Positions 9,918 through 20,528 of a stretch of DNA of 64,000 bases are shown here, in pieces. The stretch's first letter is position 1. Each line of letters begins with the position of its first letter. The DNA lies in contig JAUCEF010000005.1 in assembly GCA_033558025.1 (NCBI GenBank), positions 7,626,001 to 7,690,000 of the forward strand, given 5' to 3'. Under the pieces are notes generated by a model, which was given only the letters and a program-made list of their open reading frames with translations, was not told the origin of the DNA and searched no databases. The DNA is from Phytophthora sp. 'mugwort' (Eukaryota > Oomycota > Peronosporomycetes > Peronosporales > Peronosporaceae). The position numbers were made by a program, and so were the translations under genes.

Positions 9918-10985
9918 ATGGAGTCAAGGATGATGCAGGACGAGCATGACGGCGCCGTACGTGAGACGGCGTCGGACGCGTCACTGTGCAAGCTGTCGGC
10001 CAGCCAGCTGGGCTACTTCGCGGACCCGTTCGTGCAGTTCTTCGTCAAGGCGCCGTCGCGCCGCATGCCTCTCATTAACCGCGGTTACTACGCGCGCGTG
10101 GCAGCCATCGAGTCGCTCGTGCGTAGGTTTCTAGGCTCCGACCAGCAGAAGAGGCAGGTAGTTATCTTGGGCGCGGGCTTGGACACCATGTTCTTCCGCT
10201 TGAAGAGCAGCGAAGTGCTCACTAACTGCGAGTACTTTGAGCTGGATTTCCCGGACGTGACCATGCAGAAGGTAAGTACCATCAAGCGCCGCAAGCTGCT
10301 CAACGGGCTGCTAGGACTCGGTGCGACCGAGGACTTCACAGCCGCAGTGTCCTCAGGCTACACAGAGCTGAATGTGCCCGGCTATCACTTGCTTCCCTGT
10401 GATCTGAGAGACTTGGACGCGACGACGGCCAAGATGAAGGCCGCGGGCATTAATTCCAACATCCCGACGCTCTTTGTGTCTGAGTGTGTGCTGATCTACA
10501 TGGAGGCCAAGTTCTCCACGCAGCTCGTCGCCTGGGCAGCGTCATACTTTGACGACGTGAGCTTCACGCTCTATGAGCAGATTCTACCCGACGACGCGTT
10601 CGGAAAAGTGATGATGGCGAACATCAAGGCGCGTGGATGTGACTTGCTGAGCATCCACGACTTCCCGACAGTCGAAGAGCAGATCACGCGGTTTACAGAG
10701 CACAACTACGAGGTGGCCCAGTGCTGGGACATGAACAAGATTTACTATCACTACTTGGATCCGACCGAACGCGTCAAGTACGAGCAGAGTTTAAGATGTT
10801 GTGGCTTATTGGGAGATATTGACTTGTGTTTTATGTTTTATTCTATCAGACGTGAGAGACTTGAGATCTTCGACGAGCTGGAGGAATTTCATTTGTTACA
10901 AGCACACTATTGTGTTGTTGTTGCTAGTAAAAAGGCCTCGACGCCCACTGCACACGCGTTGGCGCTTGATGAAGCTAAAGCGTAA
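9918..10985 (+). CDS. LCMT1: Leucine carboxyl methyltransferase (PP2A methyltransferase)
   Basis: A single exon encodes 355 residues. LCMT1 transfers a methyl group from S-adenosylmethionine to the C-terminal leucine of the protein phosphatase 2A catalytic subunit, which controls assembly with B-type regulatory subunits. The family order is visible: an N-terminal DASLCKLSASQLGYFADPF block, an INRGYY motif, the SAM-binding loop VILGAGLDTMFFRLK (about residues 82-96) and YFELDFP. LLPCDLRDL and the active-site segment LFVSECVLIYME follow. Length is close to the human enzyme (334). There are no introns. It is convergent with the eIF3L gene. A short hydrophilic tail follows the core. Assignment to LCMT1 over the related TYW4 fits the length, since TYW4 carries a C-terminal Kelch-like part that is absent here. 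Confidence 0.9.
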   Translation: MESRMMQDEHDGAVRETASDASLCKLSASQLGYFADPFVQFFVKAPSRRMPLINRGYYARVAAIESLVRRFLGSDQQKRQVVILGAGLDTMFFRLKSSEVLTNCEYFELDFPDVTMQKVSTIKRRKLLNGLLGLGATEDFTAAVSSGYTELNVPGYHLLPCDLRDLDATTAKMKAAGINSNIPTLFVSECVLIYMEAKFSTQLVAWAASYFDDVSFTLYEQILPDDAFGKVMMANIKARGCDLLSIHDFPTVEEQITRFTEHNYEVAQCWDMNKIYYHYLDPTERVKYEQSLRCCGLLGDIDLCFMFYSIRRERLEIFDELEEFHLLQAHYCVVVASKKASTPTAHALALDEAKA

Positions 10986-11364
10986 ACCTGACAGATAATC
11001 AACTGCAGCTCCAGTACCTGAAGACTATCTAATGCAAACGTCAGACCAACTCGAAAGAAAAAAAAAAACTAAACAAATAAACGGATGAAAGCAAATAGAA
11101 TTGCTGGCTGGCTGGGCTAACCTATCTACCTACACTCCTACGACTCAACGCGTACGCACTATTGAGATCCACTTGCCTTTCGCACTTTTCCGCCTTGCTC
11201 TCATCCTGTTACATCTTGTCCTCCGTCTCTTCCAGTCATTCCGCCTGGTTCTCCTTCTACCCCTGGTATCATCTGAGTACATCCGTTGCGCTGAAACGAT
11301 CATTTCAACGCGTTGTCACCTTCAGCACTAGGAAAACAAATCCTCGTGAGGTTTAGCGTCGATC
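10986..11364. other. Convergent intergenic stretch, no gene seen
   Basis: 379 bp between the convergent LCMT and eIF3L genes. It contains an A-rich run near 11058-11090 and pyrimidine-rich sequence after it. It probably holds both 3' UTRs; no coding feature is supported. Confidence 0.6.
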
Positions 11365-12837
11365 TTACTGGTTGACGGCGCATTCGTCCACAATGCGCGC
11401 GAATTTGTGAATGTGGTTGATAAAGAACTCGCCCGTGCGCTGGTTGCTGGCCTCTTCGTCGATCAAGACCAGATTATTGTTCAAAAAGAAGTGCACGTCC
11501 GACTTAAGACGCAGGCCGCTGACCTTCAGAGCCATCAGCTCAGCGCGAGCAAGCTCAATGTCCACGCCGCGGAAAGCAGCCAGTTTCTCCAGGTCAATTG
11601 AACGGTACAACTTAATGTACGAGCGTACAGCTGGGATGTGCTGCTGGCGAGCGACCATGTCGTTAAATGCCTTCTGCTGTCGCTGCGAAGCTTCGGCGCT
11701 ACGGTTGACGACAGCTTCGCCCTCCACAGCCACCTCAGGCAGGATGAACTTGGGGCACGAGAAGCCAAACAGCTCACTTAAAGCCGACATGTCGCCCTTT
11801 TGCAGCTTGCTCTGCTTGTCGCCGTACTTCTCGCGAATGAGCGCGTGGATCTGGTCGCTCACGCGCTGACCGGGACATAGGAAGAGCGTGATTGCGAGTA
11901 GAGCCATAGCCTTCTCCGTAAGCTTGTGCAGCTGCTCGTAGTCGGCAAAACGCGAGTAGTAGTTGCGGTTGCGGTTCACCTGCAGGATAATGGTCGAGAA
12001 CGAGCGGATGGCGGCGGCAAAGTCCTCGAGCATGAGCTGAGCGAAGCCCATGTGGTAGAACACGGAGACGTGGCAGCCAGGGGACTTCTCGTGGATCTGG
12101 GCCGTGGTCTTGGCTTCCCCACGCGAGCTTTTGTTGAATAAATCAATGGGCTCGAGCAGCTTGAGCGACGTGTAGTAATCACCGAAGAGCACGTGGGTGC
12201 GTGCGAGTGTGACAAGACTGAAGTATCCGAGCTCTTTAACGACTTCAGACGGCGCATGGGCGCCCTCCTCTTCTCTGAGGATCTCCACAATCTTGGAGTG
12301 ACGCACCAGAGCGTGCAGATAGCCAAGCACCTTGCTCGTGTCCCAGATGAAGAGGTTCTCGCTGTACGAAGCTACCTCCTGCTCGCCTTTCGTAGCCACT
12401 TTGGCGCGGTATTGACAGTACGTCTGGTATTGGTAGACGAACTCTCCAACGATATCAAAGACCCACTGGGAGGGCAACGCCTCCAGTTCAAGTGAGCCGT
12501 CCAATACGCCGTCAAAGATGGCCACATACGTGTTCCAGGACGCCACCTTCATGTCCATACCCGGCTGAAGACGTGAAAAGAGGTGGCGGAAGTAAATCTG
12601 CTTGTATAACAGCAAGAAGGTCGGGTCCGCGTCCACCAGCGACTCGACAGCGCTGGGTTCAGGCCATGACGCCTGCTTGAAGTAGTTACTAGTCAAGCTG
12701 TGGAACTCGCGGTCGTACAGACGCGCCATCTCCACCACGTTGCCCGAGATCAGGTGCGTGTACATGTGCGAGAACCAGCTCTTGACCGTCTCGGGCAGCA
12801 AAAAGTCCGCGGGCTTCTCATCGCGACGGTCCGCCAT
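11365..12837 (-). CDS. EIF3L: Translation initiation factor eIF3 subunit L
   Basis: A single exon encodes 490 residues starting ADRRDEKPADFLLPETV after the initiator Met. eIF3L is a PCI-domain subunit of the eIF3 scaffold, which binds the 40S ribosomal subunit in translation initiation. Family blocks are continuous: the helical N-terminal TPR-like part (FLLLYKQIYFRHL, NTYVAIFDGVLDG, QWVFDIVGEFVYQYQ), the MGFAQLMLEDFAAAIRSF segment, and a C-terminal PCI region with a winged-helix end (VHFFLNNNLVLIDE, residues about 250-475). The human protein is longer (564), mainly at its N-terminus. The ATG at 12837 is the only sensible start. It is divergent from the Sfi1-like gene with 279 bp between ATGs, so the two may share a promoter region. 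Confidence 0.93.
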   Translation of the reverse strand: MADRRDEKPADFLLPETVKSWFSHMYTHLISGNVVEMARLYDREFHSLTSNYFKQASWPEPSAVESLVDADPTFLLLYKQIYFRHLFSRLQPGMDMKVASWNTYVAIFDGVLDGSLELEALPSQWVFDIVGEFVYQYQTYCQYRAKVATKGEQEVASYSENLFIWDTSKVLGYLHALVRHSKIVEILREEEGAHAPSEVVKELGYFSLVTLARTHVLFGDYYTSLKLLEPIDLFNKSSRGEAKTTAQIHEKSPGCHVSVFYHMGFAQLMLEDFAAAIRSFSTIILQVNRNRNYYSRFADYEQLHKLTEKAMALLAITLFLCPGQRVSDQIHALIREKYGDKQSKLQKGDMSALSELFGFSCPKFILPEVAVEGEAVVNRSAEASQRQQKAFNDMVARQQHIPAVRSYIKLYRSIDLEKLAAFRGVDIELARAELMALKVSGLRLKSDVHFFLNNNLVLIDEEASNQRTGEFFINHIHKFARIVDECAVNQ

Positions 12838-13116
12838 CCTTTGTTGCTACTCTTGGTACCGACCTGTTGACGGGGGGCGCTGGGCAAGCTGAAATGACTG
12901 GTTTTGGCTCGGACTAGCGCGCACGACCAGTGATTTGTAGAGGTGACCCCACGTCTTGAATACGTTGAGAATGTATGTCGTAGAGACAAGGTAGCGATGA
13001 TAAGGAGCTAGGTTAAGAAGCTCGTTGGGTACGAATGCCGAATCTTGGAATTTGTATGGGGTACGCTTTGTGTGCGCCACATCTACTACAAACGTAGCCC
13101 GACGAGTCACTTCAAC

Positions 13117-16100
13117 ATGGCCGATGCGCCGGAAGAGGAGGCGGCGGAGTTCGCGTCCAGCGCGCAACCCCCTGCAGCCGACAGTGCGCCTCCGCGCACC
13201 ATCTTGTACCCGCGGAAGGGTGTAGACTTGGTGCAGAGCCGCGTGGGACGTCGCGCGTTGGCTGTGCCCAACTGGTTCGATCTGCCGCTGCTGCTCTCCG
13301 AGTCGCACCCCGTGGCCGCGCGTATCCAGCGCAATGTGGCAAGTCGTGCACCACGAGATAGTGTAGTGAAGAGTAGAGACGACGGCGGATACAGCGTAAC
13401 GCCCAAAGTGTCGCGACTCGGCTCGAGGGAGGAAGAAGAAGCGTGCAAAGCGAAAAAGATGGAGGCGGTAGTGCGCAAGAGCGTCATAAGACGGCGACAG
13501 AGCTCGAGAGTGAGGAAACTCGAAGGTTTGGACCACCGAGACAGGAAGAACTGGCTGAGACAGAAGCTTTGGAAGGATATGAACAGGTTTGGACTCTGGC
13601 CGATGACAGGACCTCGGGACGGCGACGACCAGCAGTCAGTGGAGAACACGGTGGACTCCATTTGGACCCAGTGGCAGGACAATACACAGAGAGAGTCGTC
13701 GTGTGACGCGACTAAAGGCAGCAGTAATGAACGCGAGGGTGACAGTGAAGACGGCGTTATTGCGGACGTGGAAGATGACGCGAGTGCGGTCTTTTTGACG
13801 GGCGTCCCGTCGGTCTCGAGCTTAGCGTCGACATTTACGACGGCAGCGACGGATCCAGAGACGTCATCAAGTCGGAGACGATCGTCAGTTGTTAAGGATA
13901 TCAGTATGGGGATTGATACACCTGAAGACGAAGACACTAGCGACCAAGACGAAGGATTCTCATCAAGTTTTGGTGTTTCTGCAGCTGATCAACTACAAGC
14001 CACAGTTCCGACTCCAGGCTTGAAGCGACGTAAACGATTGACAGATTTACATCACTTTGTGAGCACTCAACTGCAGAAACGACTGCTTAAGTCGTGGGAG
14101 ACGATTGAAATTGCGTTTTCAGGCAGTGGCGACATGACGGTCTCTCAGATTGTCAAATTTCTGCAGCATTCAGACGTCGAGTTAGGCGAGAGAGATGCAG
14201 TGAAGGTCCAGAAGATACTTGAAGGTCATATGACGGCAATGCAAGCAGCACAAGGAGCAAGTGAAGAGGAGAATCACAGTAACCAAAGACGGACGAAACG
14301 CAAAGCAGTATTTTCATATGAAGGATTTCGTCAAATTTTTCAGCCTCGTGACCCTCAAGAAGCTTCGAGATGGAAACGTGAGTTCGATCGAGAGAAATTC
14401 CGTCAGAGACAGGAACAAGACATTTATTCCAAGGAACTAGCGGTACTGGAAGAGAAAGGTACGAACAAGTCTCGTAAAGTGTGTTAACATTTATTTACGA
14501 TTGAATTTGTTGTGTCTGTAACAGTTCGACAGCGCCTAGCAACCTCAGCCAAGCACATGATTGACATTCTGCAGCAGTTTCAGTGCGATCCCAGTGCGAT
14601 CCCGTGGACGAGCGAGTATCAACGATTGCAGCTCCGATCCCAATTTTTAGAGATAATATTCCGTAAACCACAGCGCAGACGGATCCCGCCACTTGATAAC
14701 AGTCTGCCGCATGCAGACGGAAGCGAAGCTATAGGAGCACATTGTATTCCGGATCAACTCAGTATCAAGCTCATCTTGTCGACACTTCTTCAAAAGTATT
14801 CTCGAAATGGTCATTTCGAGAGTCTTGAGGTTCCAGTAGCGGCGTATTTGTATCACGATTTCGCAGTGGACATTATCAAGCAAAGTATCCGGCGGTACTG
14901 TGCGAGATTGCAAGTCGATCAATGGCCTGAGCGTCAAGTGATTTTTCGCTTTCGCAAGAAGAAACAAGTCTTTAATGACTGGCGCATCGTTGCTGAGCGT
15001 GCGAGGATGTTACGTAAATACGTTTTACGCAAGTTTATTGCGTGGAAGTATCTGACTCGCAAGCTGCATGAACATTACGCCTTCTACCGTACAAGTTTCT
15101 GGCCATTTTACATTTGGAAGCGCCATCTCCAGCAAATGATCATCGCTCGTGGAAAGACCATTTTTCTGAGGAATGTGTTGCGTACATATCTTCAACTCCG
15201 ACACTTTCGTGCATTAAAGCAGCGATACGAGAGAAAACAATGGAATATCAAGCAGATTGCACGTGTGCGAGAGAAAAAGACACGACAAATGTGCTTTATT
15301 TGTTGGGAAATTTGGGAAACTCGCGTTCAACGCTCACGCTTGGTACGGCAGATCTGGAGAACCCACGGACAAATGCTTCAGCGACTCCACAAGTTTTATA
15401 TGGTGCGAGTGACGTTTTCTATCCTGCGTTACTATTCGATTCTGAAAAAGGACATGAAACGGAGGAAGTTCAAGAGCTTTTTGAGTCAATTTTCGGTGGG
15501 AGCGAGAGCTAAAGCTGTAGCACAACACCAACGCCAGCATCGTGGAGTGAATATTCCTAGTCGGAGTGTTCAACAGCGCTATCCATCTGACAATAATACG
15601 TCATTAACCCGTCGTAGTCTGCCAGTATCGCCATATGAAGTACCGCAGTTTGAGAGAAGAAACACACGAGGCTCCATTCGAGGGAGTGCGTTGCTGCCAG
15701 CGGATGAGGAACCCAAAGAAGCTTCTCGACGCACTTCGCGTCACGAAGATCCTTACGTGGAATCTGATGATGGAACTGTTGCAACTTCTTTGAGGAGGAT
15801 TATGGAGACCGAGCTAGGGAAGAAGATGAAGCGCAAAAGTCGGCTCTACGATATGTGTCTCAGTTTGTATCTCAAGTACCGCGAACGGGATCGTATCAAT
15901 ATGATCGGGAATGTGATTATTTATCGACGTCTTGGACGTATTTTCATTAAATATTTGCAGACAAAGGTACATCAAGCCAAGATCCATCGCTTTGCGACCG
16001 ATCTGGGCGCGTTTCGAGTACTGAGCTCTCGTTTCCGTCAGTGGATGATTGGCACAGTATACAAAGTTCCCCTATCTGTACAAGACGAAGTGGAGACTGT

Positions 16101-18429
16101 GAGGAGGGATAATATCGAGGAGGAGAATGGAGAGGGGAAAGTGGTTCTGCACTGGCGTCAAGATCGAGATTGGCGTCTTCAAGGGATTGTCAATAGTCCG
16201 ATTCAAGCACAGCAGCTTCGTCACGATCTTCTCTCGATTATGGAGAATGATTCGGTGCGCAAGGAGACGATACGAGGCCGTGAGCTATTGCTGAACCAAA
16301 AACAAGTGAATGAAGATGTCTTTCTGCGTAAAGAAACCGGCGTAACGTTGAAAATAAAGGCAGTTCAGATGCAGCAAGTCCAGCAGATTCTACGACGACG
16401 AGCTCACCGTCTTCATGATGCAATGGATAATGTTTACGACGTCTTGTTGCAGCAACAAGCACAGCAGCAATTGAAGTCGAGCTTTCGTAGTCTTCGTATC
16501 GTCGTGATGATCAAGTACACGAGTCTGCTTTGTCATCGTGCACAGTTCCGTAACTGGCTTCGTCTTTGCCACCGCTTTCTGTATTGGGAACGACATATGA
16601 GCGACTTTTACAAGCTCAAACTCAAGTTTCGTGCTTTCCAGACTTTACTTAAGCATGTGGTTTGGAAGTGGAAGTTCCAGTCGTCAGGGTTATCGCAAAA
16701 GCTGCATGGTTCACAGCAGCTTTTGTGGAAATACGAGCACTTTATGCAAGAACAAGGGATGTTTGATGGTACTTTGGACGCTTTACAACTCGCAGCAACA
16801 AAGTTGTCGCCTGCGAACTCGTTTCGAGGTATTTTTCTGCGCTGGGTGCAATTTACACAGTGTTCAAGAGCACGAAAAGCGGTTGTTCGACTGGTACGTC
16901 GGAAACAAGAGGTTTGGACGATGTACACAGTGTTTTATGCTCTTAAAACGCGAGTCAAGACCAAGTACACGTACGCAGATCGTTGTGTACGTCTGCCGTA
17001 CTTATGGAGACAGAGTATGGTTGACTTGGATTCGTATCATTGCAAGATCATTGCGCTCGAGCAGCGATTACCCACGACACGTTTAAAAGCAGAGCTGCTT
17101 CATTCTCGCAAGTTAAGGCAGGAAACAGCGATCAACTCCCCGACATTGAAGAAACTCTTCCAAGACCATGAAAAGGAAGTCCGTCTTCGGTTGCAATTGG
17201 AGAAACGGTTAATGCTCGTGGCATACAACGATCGAGCAGTGCACAAGTATATCGAGCGCTCGTCCAGTCTGTTTGGTACCACAGCAGGAAGACCGTTCAT
17301 ACACGATAAAGTACCTCCGTTTGGTAGTATCAGTGAAGTCGCTGTTATTTGTGGTAAGAAAGTGGACGGGATCTCTGTCGTGATCAAGGCAAACGGACAC
17401 GTGAGCACTGAGAGTTCTCTTCATGGCAATCCGTTCGGAACTCGCGAGGTTTTTTCACTACTGAGAGGTGAGAAGCTTGTTAGTGTCGAGGGATTCGCTT
17501 CTCAATCCATCTATGGACTGCGATTTGGTACGAGTGCTGGGCGATATTCCAAGTGGTTTGGGCACTGTGAGAAAGGCTCGCGATTTGAGGTTCACAGCGA
17601 TTATTGCAACACTCGTGAGGAGATTATAGGGTTCTTTGGTCATGCTGACAGCGCTTCGATCAATTCATTGGGGGTTGTGATGCGATACACGACCGTGAAA
17701 AACCCATTTGAGGGGCTTTGGATGCAAAAGGATCATCATGTACAGCAAAAAATGCTGCAGCAGTCTCAAAATCGAAGTTTTGGAGACGATTTGCCTCTAT
17801 GTGACCGACAATTTGCATATTTTCTTCAAGTTCGAGCATGTGAAGTGTTGCTGGTGATGGAGAGAGCGCATTTGTTTGCTATCCGAGCGTACAAGATGGA
17901 AGAGATGCTGCCGTCTGGTGTCGGAAATATTCGGACCATTATGGCGATTACTCGGTGGATGCTCAACGCGTTCTCGCATGGGTTAGTACAACGTACGGAT
18001 CGGGAGGAGGAAGGAAAAATGATTTTACTAAGCGGTCAAGAGAAATATGCAACCGGAAACAAGTTGGTTGCTGACGGGGTTAATACGATGCAGATTGTCG
18101 ACGGGTTTCGTGATTCGGTGGGGCAATTGGACGCAGCGACACTGGGGATTAAAAAGATTGTGGAGTTGCGAGAGATGGTGACCGAGGCTCAGCAGCAAAT
18201 AGCACAAGGAGAACGACTAAAGGAGGAAGGACAGCTCGAGATCATGCAAAGCCAGCGAATTCTACCTCATCTCCCAAGTACCAAGCGAATGATCTCAGCT
18301 ATCCGTAAGATGCACAAGGTCGTGCAAACTAAGGACGAGATCGACCAGATGACGCCGGAAGTACGCTCTATCCTGTTACTCAAGAAGAATGGGGGATTTA
18401 CTATTGAAGGACCATTGGCTTTGCAGTGA
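13117..18429 (+). CDS. Very large Sfi1-like helical repeat protein with a jacalin-like domain
   Basis: Two exons, 13117-14458 and 14525-18429, join in phase (intron 66 bp) to give about 1748 residues. The first exon is low complexity and acidic, with an EF-hand-like helix pair near residues 320-372 (SGSGDMTVSQIVKFL). Roughly residues 550-1340 are a long basic helical region with recurring aromatic motifs (WRIVAERARMLRKY, FIAWKYLTRK, FWPFYIWKRHLQQM, FRNWLRLCHRFLYW), which resemble the centrin-binding repeats of Sfi1 and related centrosome or basal-body proteins. Residues about 1381-1503 have the pattern of a jacalin-like beta-prism: GSISEVAVICG, IYGLRFGTSAG, a FGHCEKGSRFEV strand and EEIIGFFGHADSASINSLGV. 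A coiled coil closes the protein. I do not recognise a named family. An in-frame ATG at 13045 is an alternative start. Confidence 0.75.
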
Positions 18430-18584
18430 ATTATTGTACCAAATCCATCAAGGAAACGACAAACCACTTCCCCAGAAATAGTGGTTCTTCTCGAAGTGGA
18501 TGACCATTTTTTTATTTTATTTTTACGCTCCTGCGCTCAGTCTGGAACAAGGTTGTGCGTAGTGGGAAGCATTTTGTTGTCGAC

Positions 18585-20215
18585 ATGGTGCACACGATAG
18601 CGACGAATGAGGCGACGCTCCTTGATGGCATGGTAAGTGGGGCTCTTATACCGTTTTAAATGATAATATGACGCTCATGAATGGATTTTGTAGGCCAAGT
18701 TTGTGGCAGAGGACTTGAATATTGTGGATGCAGAGTCAAATTGGTGGCATCGGCGAGTACGGCTAGTCGAGCACTGGTTGCGTGATGAAACAAGTCGAGT
18801 TATCATACCTGACGACGGCACGGAAGAGGTACCGCCTCTATAAGTTATTTTTCCTTACTTTATCTAACAGTTTTGTTGGCAAATTTGATTTTTTGTAGAT
18901 GATTCGACGGCATATTCAGCGTGGAGACTCGTATCCACGAGCTCAAAGCAAGTGCTGGAAACATATCGTGATGGAGCTTCGAGATCTCCCGTGTTTTACG
19001 GCAGTTGTGGCCCAGACGAAAGCTCAGGAGCTCACGTCTCGAGTCCACGCGAGTCCTAGTCGTGGCAAACTACGACCTGGCAAGGATCTGATCGTTCTTT
19101 CAGATGAGAAGAGCAGTAAAAGCAGCAACGCCAGTAACCATGGCGATGATAACGATAGCAACAACGCCTCGTCGTGGTCTCTCGAACCGTTGAACCCCGA
19201 AACAGAGCCACCTCTGGCGACAAAGAGACCACGACCACTCTCCAGTTCGACTTATTTATCCCGACGAGAACTCGCGATGGACACAGTTACAGTATCATCT
19301 ATCGGGAAAAGTTTTGCGGGTATGTCGATGCTGGAGCGACAGATGGAGTGGCTACGTAAAAAACACGAGAAAATGGAGGCCGAGCGTCTTCGTCAGACGG
19401 AGGAAAGTGAGCGAGAACTCACGTTCCAACCCAAGCTTATTCGTCGCATCACATACTCTGGCGACAGATATTTCAGAGACCTTCCAGTTGCTTCAGTCAG
19501 TAACAGATCCTTCCCACGCAGTGAGAGCAGTCGACATGTTGGAGACACTGAGAGAGCACTCGTGAAGGAACGAATATTGCCCAAAGTACCACGACTTTCT
19601 CATCATCGACGCTCAAAGAAGAAAACTCTTCTGCAAAGTGCATCAATCTCCGAACCTGTAGGTGTTTCGTGTAAGCTGTTGGACAACATGAAGTCGGAGC
19701 TTCAGATCTCGCTAGCTACAACTCGAAAGGTTGATAGTGAAGTCCAGTCAGAACAAGATCCTGGTCATCTTCACGTTGACGATACGGGGAATAGCGACTT
19801 GAGTGGAGAGGAAGAGCACGTGTCAGAGAAAGTAGAAGAAAAGCTGCTGAAAAATGCCCCTGCATGGAGTACGAGGCCGACAATTGGCGGGAGACGCGCA
19901 GATTTCGACTCGAGCGATACGAAAGTTCGATTGAGTCTACAGGACGCGTCCAAGTTTGAATTAAGCACGATGTACCGTAAGACGGATCGTAGAGCTGGCC
20001 GAGATGGTGTCGCATTGCTCGTGGGTCGGAGAGAAGACACACTGGAGGAACAAGTGATCGCTGTGCTCTTCGACCGAGAAAAGGTGACGGAACAAGAGGC
20101 TGAGCGATGGTGGATGAACCATCAGCACCGCTTTGTCGCCTTCATCGAGCCGCAACAATTGAGGGAGGAGGAAACAGTAGCAGCATTTGTATTACCACCA
20201 AGAGCAGCGACGTGA
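18585..20215 (+). CDS. Coiled-coil protein of unknown function
   Basis: Three exons join in phase: 18585-18632, 18694-18828 and 18899-20215, giving 499 residues. Introns are 61 and 70 bp with clear GTAAG/TAG and GTACC/TAG borders. The second exon encodes a Trp-rich helix (SNWWHRRVRLVEHWL). A basic coiled coil, MEWLRKKHEKMEAERLRQ, is followed by an LTFQPKLI motif of the kind frequent in flagellar coiled-coil proteins; the rest is Ser/Arg-rich and probably disordered, ending with an Arg/Glu-rich segment. No domain family is recognised. It sits 155 bp after the Sfi1-like gene and 313 bp before the CEP95-like gene, on the same strand. This suggests, without proof, a shared role at the basal body or flagellum. 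The first exon is only 16 codons and is the weakest part of the model. Confidence 0.6.
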
Positions 20216-20528
20216 GGGATGTTGGAGTACCATAAACCACTTTAACTTGAAGCTGTCAATGTTGTTCGTACTTAGTACGTGCTGCATAGTACTCTTTGGT
20301 TTCGAAACGACCTACTGCCACCGATTATCGTTGTCGTACTTGTAACTGCAGCATCGCATTTCGAATCATTACTTAACTCAAATCAAATAATCGGTAGCTA
20401 TATCCACTGTACCGTCCCGCTTTCTATAGTTCGCAGTCCCATTTTCAAATTCAAACCACGAAGAGCTCACTTTGCGATTGGCACTTTCTTGAGTGCGTTC
20501 GTACTCCGCGTGTAGCCCCCGCAGCGCC
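20216..20528. other. Intergenic stretch, probable promoter of the CEP95-like gene
   Basis: 313 bp without coding signal. It contains GCTCACTTTGCGATTGG at about 20465-20481, a weak resemblance to the oomycete initiator, about 50 bp upstream of the ATG. Confidence 0.35.

Noticed and set aside
13107..13937. Minus-strand frame of 276 codons over the first exon of the Sfi1-like gene
   Set aside because: Ser-rich antisense image of a Glu/Asp/Arg-rich coding region; no motif.
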